This document shows, in pieces, positions 19,263 to 28,326 of a stretch of 64,000 nt of DNA. Made by a program: the position numbers and the translations under genes. Origin of the DNA: Vreelandella olivaria (lineage in GTDB: Bacteria > Pseudomonadota > Gammaproteobacteria > Pseudomonadales > Halomonadaceae); contig NZ_JALPZO010000008.1 in assembly GCF_023507745.1 (NCBI RefSeq), forward strand, positions 1-64,000. Direction: 5' to 3'. Position 1 is the stretch's first letter. Each line of letters begins with the position of its first letter. The notes below the pieces were generated by a model, which was not told where the DNA came from, did not search any database, and saw nothing but the letters and a program-made list of their open reading frames with translations.

Positions 19263-20054
19263 ATGAAAACCGTCACCCTGAGCACCCTGCAGGCGTACAA
19301 AAAAGCCAGTGAAACGTTCAGTTGCCTTACCGCTTACGATGCCTCTTTTGCCCATGCGGCGAGTACTGCAGGCGTTGATGTCCTATTAGTAGGCGATTCC
19401 CTGGGCATGGTCTTACAAGGGCATACCAGTACTCTACCCGTGACCATCGACGACATTTGCTACCACACCCGCTGCGCGGCGCGCGGCAAAGGGCATAGCC
19501 TGCTGATGGTTGATCTGCCCTTTATGAGTAACGCAACCACTGAGCGCTTGCTCGAAGATGCAGCCGCCTTAATGCGCGCCGGAGCGGAACTGATAAAAGT
19601 AGAAGGTGAAGCATGGATGGCCGAAGGTATCCGCGAGCTCACCCGCCGGGGCGTACCGGTATGCGCGCATTTGGGGTTAACACCGCAAACCGTGTACCAG
19701 ATGGGCGGCTATAAAGTACAGGGCCGGGAAGCGGCGCAGGCCGAACAAATCATCAACGACGCCAAAGTACTGGTTGAAGCGGGTGCCTCGGTGATTTTGC
19801 TTGAATGTGTACCCGCAAGCCTGGGTAAAGCGGTCACTGAGGCCCTGGATGTACCTGTCATCGGTATTGGTGCAGGCCCCGGTACAGATGGCCAGATTCT
19901 GGTCATGCACGATGTGCTAGGCGTTACCAACGGCCGTACACCACGCTTTGTTAAAAACTTTATGGCGGACGCTGACAGTATCCAAAGTGCATTTCAGCGT
20001 TACCACGAAGCGGTCAAAGCCCGCACTTTCCCTGCACCGGAGCACTGCTTCTAA
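19263..20054 (+). CDS. panB: 3-methyl-2-oxobutanoate hydroxymethyltransferase
   Basis: First committed step of pantothenate synthesis, making ketopantoate from alpha-ketoisovalerate with methylene-THF. 263 residues. Seen: LTAYDASFAHAA, VLLVGDSLGMVLQGH (metal-binding Asp), EGEAWMAEGI and IGIGAGPGTDGQILVMHD. A 186-bp gap after folK probably holds the panBCD promoter; no clear operator was recognised there. Confidence 0.95.
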   Translation: MKTVTLSTLQAYKKASETFSCLTAYDASFAHAASTAGVDVLLVGDSLGMVLQGHTSTLPVTIDDICYHTRCAARGKGHSLLMVDLPFMSNATTERLLEDAAALMRAGAELIKVEGEAWMAEGIRELTRRGVPVCAHLGLTPQTVYQMGGYKVQGREAAQAEQIINDAKVLVEAGASVILLECVPASLGKAVTEALDVPVIGIGAGPGTDGQILVMHDVLGVTNGRTPRFVKNFMADADSIQSAFQRYHEAVKARTFPAPEHCF

Positions 20055-20104
20055 GCGATGCCCACGGTTTTAACGCAACGCCTGTGAATGACGACCACTC
20101 TCCT

Positions 20105-20968
20105 ATGCGTACTTTGCGAGATATTAACGACCTCCGCAGCACTCTTCGTGCACACCGTATGCGCGGCCAGCGTATTGGGTTAGTGCCCACTATGGGTAAC
20201 CTTCACAAAGGCCACCTGGCGCTTGTCGCCCGCGCACGCCAACATGCCGATATCGTGGTAGCCAGCCTGTTTGTGAACCCGATGCAGTTTGGCCCAGGTG
20301 AAGACCTTGATGCCTACCCACGCACTTTCGAGACAGACCAGACGCAGTTGACCGACGCAGGCTGCGATATTCTATTCGCGCCTACCGTCAGCGCCCTCTA
20401 CCCCAACGGCCTGGACACCCAGACTCGTGTGCATGTTCCCAAGGTGGGTGAGGGCCTATGCGGCGCAGCACGGCCAGGCCATTTTGATGGCGTTTCAACG
20501 GTAGTCAGCATGCTCTTTCATCTGGTTCAGCCAGATATCGCCTGCTTTGGTGAAAAGGACTATCAACAACTGGCGGTTATTCGCAAACTGGTGAGCGACC
20601 TGCATATGCCTATTGAGATCATCGGCGTGCCCATTGTGCGTGCCGATGATGGTCTGGCCCTCTCCTCCCGCAATGGCTATCTAAGCCAACAGGAGCGCAC
20701 CACTGCCCCCATGCTCTATCGCACGTTGTGTGAGCTGCGGGACGCTCTTGAGCGCGGAGAAAGCACCGCAGAGGTATTACAGCGGGGAGCCAGCCTGCTA
20801 ACAGGTGCAGGCTTTACCCCCGACTACCTTGAGCTGCGTGATGAGACACTTGCGCCGGTAACCCCTGCTACGCGCAACGCCGTGCTACTGGCAGCCGCCA
20901 CGCTGGGTCCTGCCCGGCTAATCGACAACCTCAGCGTACAGCTGCCCAACGCCACCTCTAGCCATTAA
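20105..20968 (+). CDS. panC: Pantoate-beta-alanine ligase
   Basis: ATP-dependent condensation of pantoate and beta-alanine. The nucleotidyltransferase motif [11 protein letters not shown] (HIGH-type) follows the start, with [32 protein letters not shown] and SSRNGYLS. The ATG at 20105 gives 287 residues and fits family N-termini. A GTG at 20084 would add seven residues, and neither has a strong ribosome-binding site. Confidence 0.94.
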   Translation: MRTLRDINDLRSTLRAHRMRGQRIGLVPTMGNLHKGHLALVARARQHADIVVASLFVNPMQFGPGEDLDAYPRTFETDQTQLTDAGCDILFAPTVSALYPNGLDTQTRVHVPKVGEGLCGAARPGHFDGVSTVVSMLFHLVQPDIACFGEKDYQQLAVIRKLVSDLHMPIEIIGVPIVRADDGLALSSRNGYLSQQERTTAPMLYRTLCELRDALERGESTAEVLQRGASLLTGAGFTPDYLELRDETLAPVTPATRNAVLLAAATLGPARLIDNLSVQLPNATSSH

Positions 20969-21000
20969 GCGGCGCGAGCCGTTCTAAGGAGTTTGTTTCC

Positions 21001-21381
21001 ATGCATACCATTATGCTCAAAGCCAAGCTGCATATGGCCCGTGTTACCCATGCAGTACTGAACTATGAAGGCTCTTGTGCCATCGACGGCGACCTACTGG
21101 ATATGGCGGGTATCCGCGAAAACGAACAGATCCAGATCTACAACGTGGAAAACGGTGAGCGCTTTACCACCTATGCCATTCGTGGTGAAGAAGGCTCCCG
21201 AATGATCTCCATTAACGGCGCGGCAGCCCATCTGGCAGCGCCAGGGCACCGCATCATTATCTGTAGCTACGCTCACTACTCGGATGCCGAACTTGATGGC
21301 CACCAGCCAGCGCTGGTGTATCTGCAGGAAGGTAATCACGTCAGCCATACCAGCAACGCAATTCCGGTGCAATTGGCATAA
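21001..21381 (+). CDS. panD: Aspartate 1-decarboxylase precursor
   Basis: Makes beta-alanine for pantothenate. 126 residues. The self-cleavage site Gly24-Ser25 (YEGSCAID) that generates the pyruvoyl cofactor is present, as are [10 protein letters not shown] (catalytic Lys9 region), YAIRGEEGS and NGAAAH. AAGGAG precedes the ATG. Last gene of panB-panC-panD, ended by a terminator. Confidence 0.96.
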   Translation: MHTIMLKAKLHMARVTHAVLNYEGSCAIDGDLLDMAGIRENEQIQIYNVENGERFTTYAIRGEEGSRMISINGAAAHLAAPGHRIIICSYAHYSDAELDGHQPALVYLQEGNHVSHTSNAIPVQLA

Positions 21382-21411
21382 GCCCAATAACACGCTAAGC
21401 GTACAGGGTAA

Positions 21412-21436
21412 CGGGCCGCTCATCGGCCCGTTTTTA
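21412..21436 (+). terminator. Intrinsic terminator after panD
   Basis: CGGGCCG-CTCAT-CGGCCCG followed by TTTTTATTT. It ends the pan gene cluster. Confidence 0.88.
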
Positions 21437-21593
21437 TTTGGCTAAAAAGCGTATTGCCGCAACGCACAACCTTCCCCTATGCTGAAGGGTAAGTCTGACA
21501 AGACACGGCTGACCAATAATGGATGGGCAGCAGAGTTTTCGCTGACCCACCGTCAAGCGGACCGTTCGCGTTACTTACCCAAGGAGTCCTCCT

Positions 21594-22772
21594 ATGCAAG
21601 ACGTGGTTATTGTTGCAGCTCGCCGCACCGCCGTAGGTAGTTTTGGTGGATCACTCGCTGGTATTCCCGCCAGTGACTTAGGTGCACTGGTGATCAAAGA
21701 TATTCTCGCCTCCACGGGAGTTGCCCCGGAACAGATTGATGAAGTCCTGCTCGGGCAAGTGCTTACCGCAGGTGTTGGCCAGAACCCTGCTCGTCAGGCC
21801 GCCATTAAAGCGGGCTTACCCGAATCCGTACCAGCCATGACCATTAACAAGGTCTGTGGTTCTGGCCTTAAGGCACTGCATTTAGCAACCCAGGCCATTC
21901 GCTGTGGTGATGCGGAGATTATTCTGGCGGGAGGCCAGGAAAACATGTCGGCCTCTCCGCATATTCTTCCCAACTCCCGTAACGGCCAGCGCATGGGCGA
22001 CTGGAAAGCCATCGACTCCATGGTTCACGACGGACTATGGGATGCCTTCAATAACTACCACATGGGCATCACAGCAGAAAATCTAGCCGAAAAATACAGC
22101 ATTACCCGGGAGGCAATGGATGAGTTTGCCGCAGCGTCTCAGCAAAAAGCCGCCGCTGCCATCAAAGAGGGTAAATTCAAGAGCCAAATAGTGCCGGTGG
22201 AAGTGCCCCAGCGCAAAGGCGACCCCATCGTCTTTGATACCGATGAAAACCCGCGGGAAGTCACTGCCGACAAACTGGCAGGTATGCGTCCCGCGTTTAA
22301 GAAAGACGGCACTGTTACCGCCGGTAACGCCTCGTCGTTGAACGATGGCGCCGCGGTGGTCATGCTCTGCTCGGCAGAAAAAGCCAAAGCGCTTGGCCTG
22401 GTGCCTCTGGCTCACATTGCAGCCTACGCCAACGCCGGTGTGGACCCGGCCATCATGGGCATTGGCCCAGCACCTGCCACGCGTCGCTGCCTGGAAAAGG
22501 CCGGCTGGAGCCTTGATGACCTGGACCTGGTAGAAGCGAACGAAGCGTTCTCCGCCCAGGCACTTTCAGTCAACAAAGAGCTCGGCTGGGATACCTCAAA
22601 GGTAAACGTTAATGGCGGCGCCATCGCCCTGGGCCACCCCATTGGTGCTTCGGGCTGCCGTGTACTGGTGACACTGCTGCACGAGATGATCGCCCGCGAT
22701 GCCAAGAAAGGCTTGGCCACGCTATGCATCGGTGGCGGCCAGGGCGTTGCGCTGGCGATTGAGCGCCGCTAA
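21594..22772 (+). CDS. Acetyl-CoA C-acetyltransferase (thiolase)
   Basis: 392-residue biosynthetic-type thiolase that condenses two acetyl-CoA to acetoacetyl-CoA. Catalytic Cys88 in [13 protein letters not shown], His in [15 protein letters not shown] and the second Cys in [12 protein letters not shown] are all present. It could serve polyhydroxybutyrate synthesis (PhaA) or general acetoacetyl-CoA metabolism (AtoB). No phaB or phaC is adjacent, so I leave the symbol open. Preceded by an AAGGAG ribosome-binding site and its own terminators on both sides, so probably monocistronic. Confidence 0.93.
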   Translation: MQDVVIVAARRTAVGSFGGSLAGIPASDLGALVIKDILASTGVAPEQIDEVLLGQVLTAGVGQNPARQAAIKAGLPESVPAMTINKVCGSGLKALHLATQAIRCGDAEIILAGGQENMSASPHILPNSRNGQRMGDWKAIDSMVHDGLWDAFNNYHMGITAENLAEKYSITREAMDEFAAASQQKAAAAIKEGKFKSQIVPVEVPQRKGDPIVFDTDENPREVTADKLAGMRPAFKKDGTVTAGNASSLNDGAAVVMLCSAEKAKALGLVPLAHIAAYANAGVDPAIMGIGPAPATRRCLEKAGWSLDDLDLVEANEAFSAQALSVNKELGWDTSKVNVNGGAIALGHPIGASGCRVLVTLLHEMIARDAKKGLATLCIGGGQGVALAIERR

Positions 22773-22800
22773 GTCGCACGTTTAGCCCAGCAAGCCGCCA

Positions 22801-22828
22801 TCCCCCGTTACTAACGGGGGATTTTTTT
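22801..22828 (+). terminator. Intrinsic terminator after the thiolase gene
   Basis: TCCCCCGT-TACTA-ACGGGGGA followed by seven T residues. It separates the thiolase from the convergent MFS gene. Confidence 0.9.
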
Positions 22829-22834
22829 AATGGA

Positions 22835-24004
22835 TCAGCGGTGTTTTTCCCCCACCACACTGGCGGGTGTCCGCCATACCAACAGCGCTCCCAGCAGAAA
22901 TAGTCCCGAGGCGGCCCACATTGCTATGGGTAAGCTGGTGCCATCCACAACACGCCCACCCACCATGGCGCCAAGGCCAATGGACATATTAAACACAAAG
23001 GCCATGAGCGCAGTTGCCGCCTCAGTATTGGGTGCCGCGCGCAGAATCCACGTTTGAATACTGACCGATACACTACCGAAGACAGCCCCCCATACCATCA
23101 ACAGCATGACACCGCTGGTGGGCTGCACACCTAATAGCGGGAATACCGCCACGACCACCAGCAGTAGGCTGGGAATGGCCAGCACCGCGCGGTAAGGGTG
23201 CCGCCCGGCGAAGGCTCCGGCAGCGATATTGCCCAGGATACCCGCCGCCCCGTATAGCAGCAGTAGGCTACCCACATGGCGCTGTGCAACGCCACTGATC
23301 TCCTGCAGGATGGGGCTGATAAAAGTGTAGGCCGCAAAATGCCCGACGACGACAAACCCCGTGGTCAATACCGCGACCCGTACTCCCTGATTACTAAACT
23401 GCTGCGCCAATACCCGTAAGCGCACGGGCTCTCTGGGAGGCAGTGGTGGTAACCAACACCATAAGGCTATGGCCGTGAGCAGGCTGAACCCACCCAGTGC
23501 GCCAAATGCCACCCGCCAGTTGCTCAGATCCCCTAACAGCGTGCCCAACGGTACACCCAGTACCGAAGCGGCGGCTACGCCACCAAAAATTACCGTCATC
23601 GCTTTAGGCACCTGCTCCTGGGGCACCAGGCGCGGGGCAATACTCCCCGCAATCGCCCAAAATCCACCAATGCTGATACCCACTAACACACGAGCTGCCA
23701 ACAACAACGCAAAGCTGCTCGCCATGGCGGATAGTGCACTACCGATGACCATGACCACCATCATCAGTGTGAGCATCACGCGCCTATCCAAACGGCCCAC
23801 AGCCACCGGCAGCAATGGGGCTGAAAACGCCGCCACCACACCGGGCACCGTCACCATTAATCCTGCCATACCGGGAGTGACACCCATAGACGCCGCCACT
23901 TGTGAAAGCAGCCCAATGGGTAGCTGCTCCGCGGTCACCAATAAAAAAATGCCGATCATAACGGCCACTACCGCCCACCAGCGCGGCGTTTGCTCCTGCT
24001 CCAT
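22835..24004 (-). CDS. MFS transporter, DHA1 drug/metabolite exporter type
   Basis: 389-residue protein with about 12 hydrophobic helices. It contains the MFS motif-A region GRLDRRVMLTLMM between TM2 and TM3, and the exporter-type TM5 segment VFGGVAAASVLGVPLGTLLG (motif C-like, typical of DHA1 antiporters). Resembles the arabinose/purine efflux group (AraJ, NepI, YdhP types); substrate not assignable. The ATG at 24004 follows GAGAGGAG, so the longer in-frame start at 24034 is unlikely. Sits between convergent thiolase and upstream pnp with no evident partners. Confidence 0.88.
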   Translation of the reverse strand: MEQEQTPRWWAVVAVMIGIFLLVTAEQLPIGLLSQVAASMGVTPGMAGLMVTVPGVVAAFSAPLLPVAVGRLDRRVMLTLMMVVMVIGSALSAMASSFALLLAARVLVGISIGGFWAIAGSIAPRLVPQEQVPKAMTVIFGGVAAASVLGVPLGTLLGDLSNWRVAFGALGGFSLLTAIALWCWLPPLPPREPVRLRVLAQQFSNQGVRVAVLTTGFVVVGHFAAYTFISPILQEISGVAQRHVGSLLLLYGAAGILGNIAAGAFAGRHPYRAVLAIPSLLLVVVAVFPLLGVQPTSGVMLLMVWGAVFGSVSVSIQTWILRAAPNTEAATALMAFVFNMSIGLGAMVGGRVVDGTSLPIAMWAASGLFLLGALLVWRTPASVVGEKHR

Positions 24005-24095
24005 GGCACTCCTCTCTTTTCCTATGCGCTGCATAAAAACGACACCGCCCCCGCAGCCAGTGACTACGGGGGCGGTAGAACTAACGCACTGCTAT

Positions 24096-26240
24096 TTAGC
24101 TAACGATCTCCGCCTCAGCAGCTGCAAACGCCGCTTTCTCTTCCTCAGTGATCTCTTTAATAGAGAGCTTCACCCGGTTGCGGTTATCAATATCCAGCAC
24201 CTTCACAATCACGTCATCGCCTTCGTTTAGGAAGTCGCGTACGTTATTCACGCGCTCCTGGACGATTTGCGAGATATGCACCAGACCGTCAGTACCCGGC
24301 ATGATGTTCACAAAGGCGCCAAAGTCAGCGATGCGTACCACTTTACCGTTATAGAGCTTACCGATTTCCGCTTCTGCCGTAATAGCCAGCACGGTATCAA
24401 TGGCTTTTTTCGCGGCAGCTTTATCTTCCGCGTAGATCCGCACGGTACCGTCATCGTCCAGATCGATAGAGGCACCGGTGTCTTCGCAGATTTTACGAAT
24501 GGTGGCACCGCCTTTACCAATAACGTCACGGATCTTGTCTGGATCGATTTTGATGGTGGCCATCGACGGGGCGTTTTCAGATACCTCGGTACGGCTTTGG
24601 CTGATCACGACATTCATCTGCTCAAGAATGCTGATACGTGCGTTGTGAGCCTGCTGCAACGCCGTTTCCATGATCTCTTCGTTGATGCCTTCAATCTTGA
24701 TGTCCATTTGCAGGGCGGTGACACCCTCCTCAGAACCGGCAACCTTGAAGTCCATATCGCCCAGGTGGTCTTCATCACCCAGAATATCGGTCAATACCGC
24801 GTAGCCATCTTCATCTTTCACCAGACCCATTGCGATACCCGCGACCGGCGCTTTCAGCGGCACACCCGCATCCATCAACGCCAGGGAGGAGCCACATACG
24901 GACGCCATCGAGCTGGAACCATTGGATTCAGTGATTTCTGACACCACGCGAATGGTGTAGGGGAAGGCTTCTTCCGAGGGCAACATAGCCTGCACGCCAC
25001 GGCGCGCCAAGCGGCCATGACCAATTTCGCGGCGCTTCGGGCCACCCATAAAGCCAGCTTCGCCTACCGAGTAGGGAGGGAAGTTGTAGTGCAGCATAAA
25101 GCGATCTTTACGCTCACCTTCCAAGGATTCGATCAGTTGCGAATCACGCAGCGTACCTAACGTCGCCACCGCAATCGCCTGGGTTTCACCGCGGGTGAAG
25201 ATGGCAGAGCCATGAGTCTTGGGCAGCACACCCACTTCAATCGCCAGCGGGCGCACAGTGAAGTTGTCGCGGCCATCAATACGCGGCTCACCTTTCACCA
25301 CACGAGAGCGTACAACACGCTTTTCAAGACCCGCAAACGCGCCTTTCACTTCATCGGCGCTAAACTTGCCTTCCACGTCTTCGCCATCAACAGCAGCCAA
25401 CTGTGCCAGAGCTTCTTCTTTCAGCACGGCCAGGGCATCCTGGCGGGCCATTTTGTCGGTAATGCGGTAAGCATCACCCACCTTGGCTTCAAAAGCATCG
25501 GCCATGGCAGTTTTCAGCGCCACATTCTCTTGGGGCGGCTGCCACTCCCAACGGGGTTTGCCGGCTTCAGCCACCAGCTCTTTGATGGCGCTAACGGCGA
25601 CCTGCATCTCCTGGTGGCCAAACAGCACGGCTCCCAGCATTTCGTCTTCGAGTAGCTCTTGAGCCTCTGACTCCACCATGAGTACGGCGTTTTCAGTACC
25701 CGCCACCACCATATCCAGCTCTGAAGTGTCCAGCTCTTCAACCGTTGGGTTAAGGAAGTAGCCTTGCTCTTCATTAAAGCCAACACGAGCGGCACCAATC
25801 GGGCCTTTGAAGGGAACACCAGAGATGCCCAGCGCTGCCGAGGTACCCAGCATGGCCGCAATATCAGGATCATGATTACGGTCAGTGGACAGAACGGTAC
25901 AGATCACCTGCACTTCGTTCATAAACCCTTTGGGAAACAGCGGGCGGATCGGGCGATCGATCAAACGCGAAGTAAGGGTCTCTTTCTCAGTCGGACGCCC
26001 TTCACGCTTGAAAAAGCCGCCGGGAATCTTACCTACTGCGTAGGTTTTCTCCTGGTAATGTACCGAGAGCGGAAAGAAGGGTTGGCCTGGGTTCACATCT
26101 TTCTTTGCCACTACCGTACACAGTACGACGGTTTCATCCATGGTGACCATAACGGCACCGGTGGCCTGGCGGGCGATGCGTCCAGTTTCAAGAGTGACGG
26201 TGCTACGACCGTACTGAAACGTTTTTTTTACCGGATTCAC
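24096..26240 (-). CDS. pnp: Polyribonucleotide nucleotidyltransferase (PNPase)
   Basis: Phosphorolytic 3'-5' exoribonuclease, degradosome component. 714 residues from a GTG at 26240 preceded by AAGGAAG; the start then reads (V)[10 protein letters not shown], the family N-terminus. Two RNase PH domains (about 1-200 and 300-540), with [11 protein letters not shown] and the active-site region [17 protein letters not shown]. The KH domain has the [10 protein letters not shown] loop. A C-terminal S1 domain ([28 protein letters not shown]) follows. Lies downstream of rpsO as in most proteobacteria, but with a strong terminator between them. Confidence 0.96.
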   Translation of the reverse strand: MNPVKKTFQYGRSTVTLETGRIARQATGAVMVTMDETVVLCTVVAKKDVNPGQPFFPLSVHYQEKTYAVGKIPGGFFKREGRPTEKETLTSRLIDRPIRPLFPKGFMNEVQVICTVLSTDRNHDPDIAAMLGTSAALGISGVPFKGPIGAARVGFNEEQGYFLNPTVEELDTSELDMVVAGTENAVLMVESEAQELLEDEMLGAVLFGHQEMQVAVSAIKELVAEAGKPRWEWQPPQENVALKTAMADAFEAKVGDAYRITDKMARQDALAVLKEEALAQLAAVDGEDVEGKFSADEVKGAFAGLEKRVVRSRVVKGEPRIDGRDNFTVRPLAIEVGVLPKTHGSAIFTRGETQAIAVATLGTLRDSQLIESLEGERKDRFMLHYNFPPYSVGEAGFMGGPKRREIGHGRLARRGVQAMLPSEEAFPYTIRVVSEITESNGSSSMASVCGSSLALMDAGVPLKAPVAGIAMGLVKDEDGYAVLTDILGDEDHLGDMDFKVAGSEEGVTALQMDIKIEGINEEIMETALQQAHNARISILEQMNVVISQSRTEVSENAPSMATIKIDPDKIRDVIGKGGATIRKICEDTGASIDLDDDGTVRIYAEDKAAAKKAIDTVLAITAEAEIGKLYNGKVVRIADFGAFVNIMPGTDGLVHISQIVQERVNNVRDFLNEGDDVIVKVLDIDNRNRVKLSIKEITEEEKAAFAAAEAEIVS

Positions 26241-26502
26241 GGCGACTTCCTTTAACATTAATATCTACTTGTCTATTCGTTTGGGTCGTTTTGACTCGTC
26301 ACCATTCTAGGCGTTGCCGCGCCATAGGGCTACCAGAAACCCAAAATCGCCTGTTGAGGCGGCTAAAAAGTCGCTGAAATATGTTTTAGATAACGTTATA
26401 AAAGCACTCTGAAGCTAATGGCAACACCGGATGGGCCAGCATAATAGTTAATCAGGGATATTAGAGACGCCCCCAGGAACAACGCCTTGACTGGCGCACT
26501 AT
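26241..26502 (-). other. Leader region between rpsO terminator and pnp
   Basis: No gene in this stretch. On the minus strand it reads out of the rpsO terminator into a 5' untranslated region of pnp, with a small hairpin (CGCCT-CAAC-AGGCG). In E. coli the pnp leader is cleaved by RNase III for autoregulation. Nothing here proves the same mechanism. Confidence 0.35.
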
Positions 26503-26542
26503 AAAAAAAACGGGCAGCTCGTAAGAGCTGCCCGTTTTTTAA
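26503..26542 (-). terminator. Terminator of rpsO (bidirectional shape)
   Basis: CGGGCAGCTC-GTAA-GAGCTGCCCG with an A run on one side and a T run on the other, so it could work in both directions. In the direction of rpsO and pnp it reduces read-through between the two genes. Confidence 0.9.
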
Positions 26543-26558
26543 TCTTTGCCGGTAACGC

Positions 26559-26828
26559 TTAGCGGCGCAGACCCAGACGCTGAATCAGAGACTGATAGCG
26601 TTCGAAATCTTTACGCTTCAGGTAGTCCAGCAGCTTACGACGCTGGTTTACCATGCGGATCAGACCACGACGCGAGTGGTGATCCTGCTTGTTGGTTTTG
26701 AAGTGGTCCTGCAGGCCATTGATGTTGGCGCTCAGCAGTGCAACCTGAACTTCAGGGGAACCGGTATCGTTATCGCCGCGGCCGTATTCGTTGACGATCT
26801 CGGCCTTTTTCTCAGCGGTTAATGCCAT
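26559..26828 (-). CDS. rpsO: 30S ribosomal protein S15
   Basis: 89-residue S15, which binds 16S rRNA early in 30S assembly. Family blocks [39 protein letters not shown] and [12 protein letters not shown] are all visible. It normally autoregulates through its own leader. The 144-bp gap upstream to truB is available for this, but I could not assign a fold. Confidence 0.97.
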   Translation of the reverse strand: MALTAEKKAEIVNEYGRGDNDTGSPEVQVALLSANINGLQDHFKTNKQDHHSRRGLIRMVNQRRKLLDYLKRKDFERYQSLIQRLGLRR

Positions 26829-26972
26829 CTGTCTCTCCAGTAAGCAATATGCCTAAAAATGAATGGGTGAGACCACGCATATTTGCAGTCTCAGTCGACT
26901 CTCTTCACGTACAATCTTCACGTACGATTTTCGCGCAAATCGTTACTTCCTTGCAACGTTTTACAGGCGAAT

Positions 26973-27893
26973 TTACGAACAAGCGACGGTACTTAACAGC
27001 CGCTTGGGAGCCACTTCCTGTGCTCCTTTTACAACACCAAGGCCGATAAACGACTCAGCGTAATAAAGCCTTGCCAGCGCATCAGGCATTAACGTTCCGA
27101 TGGACAAACTGGCTGACTGGCCGTGGGAAAGCCGACCATAGGCCGTCTCATCCACTGCCAGTGAAGGCAGATGTTCCACCAGCACATCCACAGGCATCAG
27201 CTCAGCCTCACGGGTGGCTTGCCCCGCCAATGCCTCAAGGGCGTCCAGTGTCCACATGCCGTCACCGCTAAAAGGCCCGGTTTTAAGCCTTCTCAACTGA
27301 CTAATGTGGGCACCACACCCCAAAGCATGACCAATATCTTCGGCCAATGTGCGGATATAGGTACCTTTGCTGCAGCTTACTTCCAGTTCAAAGGCAGTGC
27401 CCTCAAACGCAAGCAGCCGCGCATCATACACGGTTACCCGCCGCGCTGCACGCTCAACCTGCTTTCCTGCGCGGGCCAACTCATAGAGCTTTTTACCCTG
27501 ATGCTTCAAGGCCGAGTACATCGGCGGCACTTGCTCTATCTCACCACGAAAACGCGTCAAGACAGACTCAACATCCTGAGCGGTGAGGTCTGGCACCTCG
27601 CGCTGCTCAATCACGGTGCCTTCCGCATCGCCGGTGTCGGTGATCACCCCGAGTTCCACCCGGGTGCGATACATCTTGTCGGCTTCCAGCAGGTGCGCGG
27701 AGAACTTGGTGGCCTCCCCCAGGCAAATCGGCAGCAAGCCCGTGGCCATGGGGTCCAGCGTGCCGGTATGACCAGCCTTCTGCGCCTCAAACAGACGGCG
27801 CACTCGCTGCAACGCATGGTTGCTGGAAATACCTTTCGGCTTATCCAGCAACACGACGCCGTTAACCGGTAATCCACGACGGCGACGTGCCAT
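26973..27893 (-). CDS. truB: tRNA pseudouridine-55 synthase
   Basis: Makes pseudouridine 55 in the T-loop of tRNAs. 306 residues. Seen: NGVVLLDKPKGISSN, catalytic Asp in GHTGTLDPMATGLLP, KMYRTRVELG and SKGTYIRTLAEDIG, plus a C-terminal PUA-like region. The ATG shares one base with the rbfA stop (27893), consistent with one transcript rimP-nusA-infB-rbfA-truB. Confidence 0.95.
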   Translation of the reverse strand: MARRRRGLPVNGVVLLDKPKGISSNHALQRVRRLFEAQKAGHTGTLDPMATGLLPICLGEATKFSAHLLEADKMYRTRVELGVITDTGDAEGTVIEQREVPDLTAQDVESVLTRFRGEIEQVPPMYSALKHQGKKLYELARAGKQVERAARRVTVYDARLLAFEGTAFELEVSCSKGTYIRTLAEDIGHALGCGAHISQLRRLKTGPFSGDGMWTLDALEALAGQATREAELMPVDVLVEHLPSLAVDETAYGRLSHGQSASLSIGTLMPDALARLYYAESFIGLGVVKGAQEVAPKRLLSTVACS

Positions 27894-28309
27894 CAGCGCG
27901 TCTCCTCACCATTGCTGTTTTCACTGCCGTCCTCGTCATGCTGCTGACGGGCACGGTCTGTTGAGACTGCTTCGTCAATCAGCGATGAGAGGTGCTGGCC
28001 GCGTACTACGCTTTCATCGTAATGAAAGCGCAGCTCGGGCACATGGCGCAGCTTGATACGCTTGGCAATCTGGCTTCTTAGAAAACCTGCGGCACGTTTC
28101 AGTACCTGAAGGTTTTCCTTGATTCGCTCGGGGTCCTGTTCACCCAGCAGGGTGACATAGATATCGGCATAGCCAAGGTCACGGCTTACAGTGGCACCGC
28201 TCACCGTTACCATGCCCAAGCGCGGGTCTTTCACTTCGCGCTGGATCAGTACCGCCAGCTCCTTCTGGAGCTGGTCGGCTACCCGGTCGGTACGCTTAAA
28301 TTCGCGCAT
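27893..28309 (-). CDS. rbfA: 30S ribosome-binding factor A
   Basis: Late-stage 30S maturation factor and cold-shock protein. 138 residues with the KH-like fold sequence REFKRTDRVADQLQKELAVLI, VKDPRLGMVTVSGATVSRDL and RHVPELRFHYDES. The tail is acidic and low-complexity (about 115-138). It starts 17 bp after infB and overlaps the truB start by one base. Confidence 0.95.
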   Translation of the reverse strand: MREFKRTDRVADQLQKELAVLIQREVKDPRLGMVTVSGATVSRDLGYADIYVTLLGEQDPERIKENLQVLKRAAGFLRSQIAKRIKLRHVPELRFHYDESVVRGQHLSSLIDEAVSTDRARQQHDEDGSENSNGEETR

Positions 28310-28326
28310 GGTTGCTCCTCGCGGCC

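Noticed and set aside
23469-24230. 253-codon frame antisense to the MFS gene
   Set aside because: It mirrors the MFS coding sequence, is low in complexity (Ala/Thr/Pro/Ile) and has no ribosome-binding site.
24267-24941. 224-codon frame antisense to pnp
   Set aside because: A codon-bias shadow of the well-supported pnp gene.
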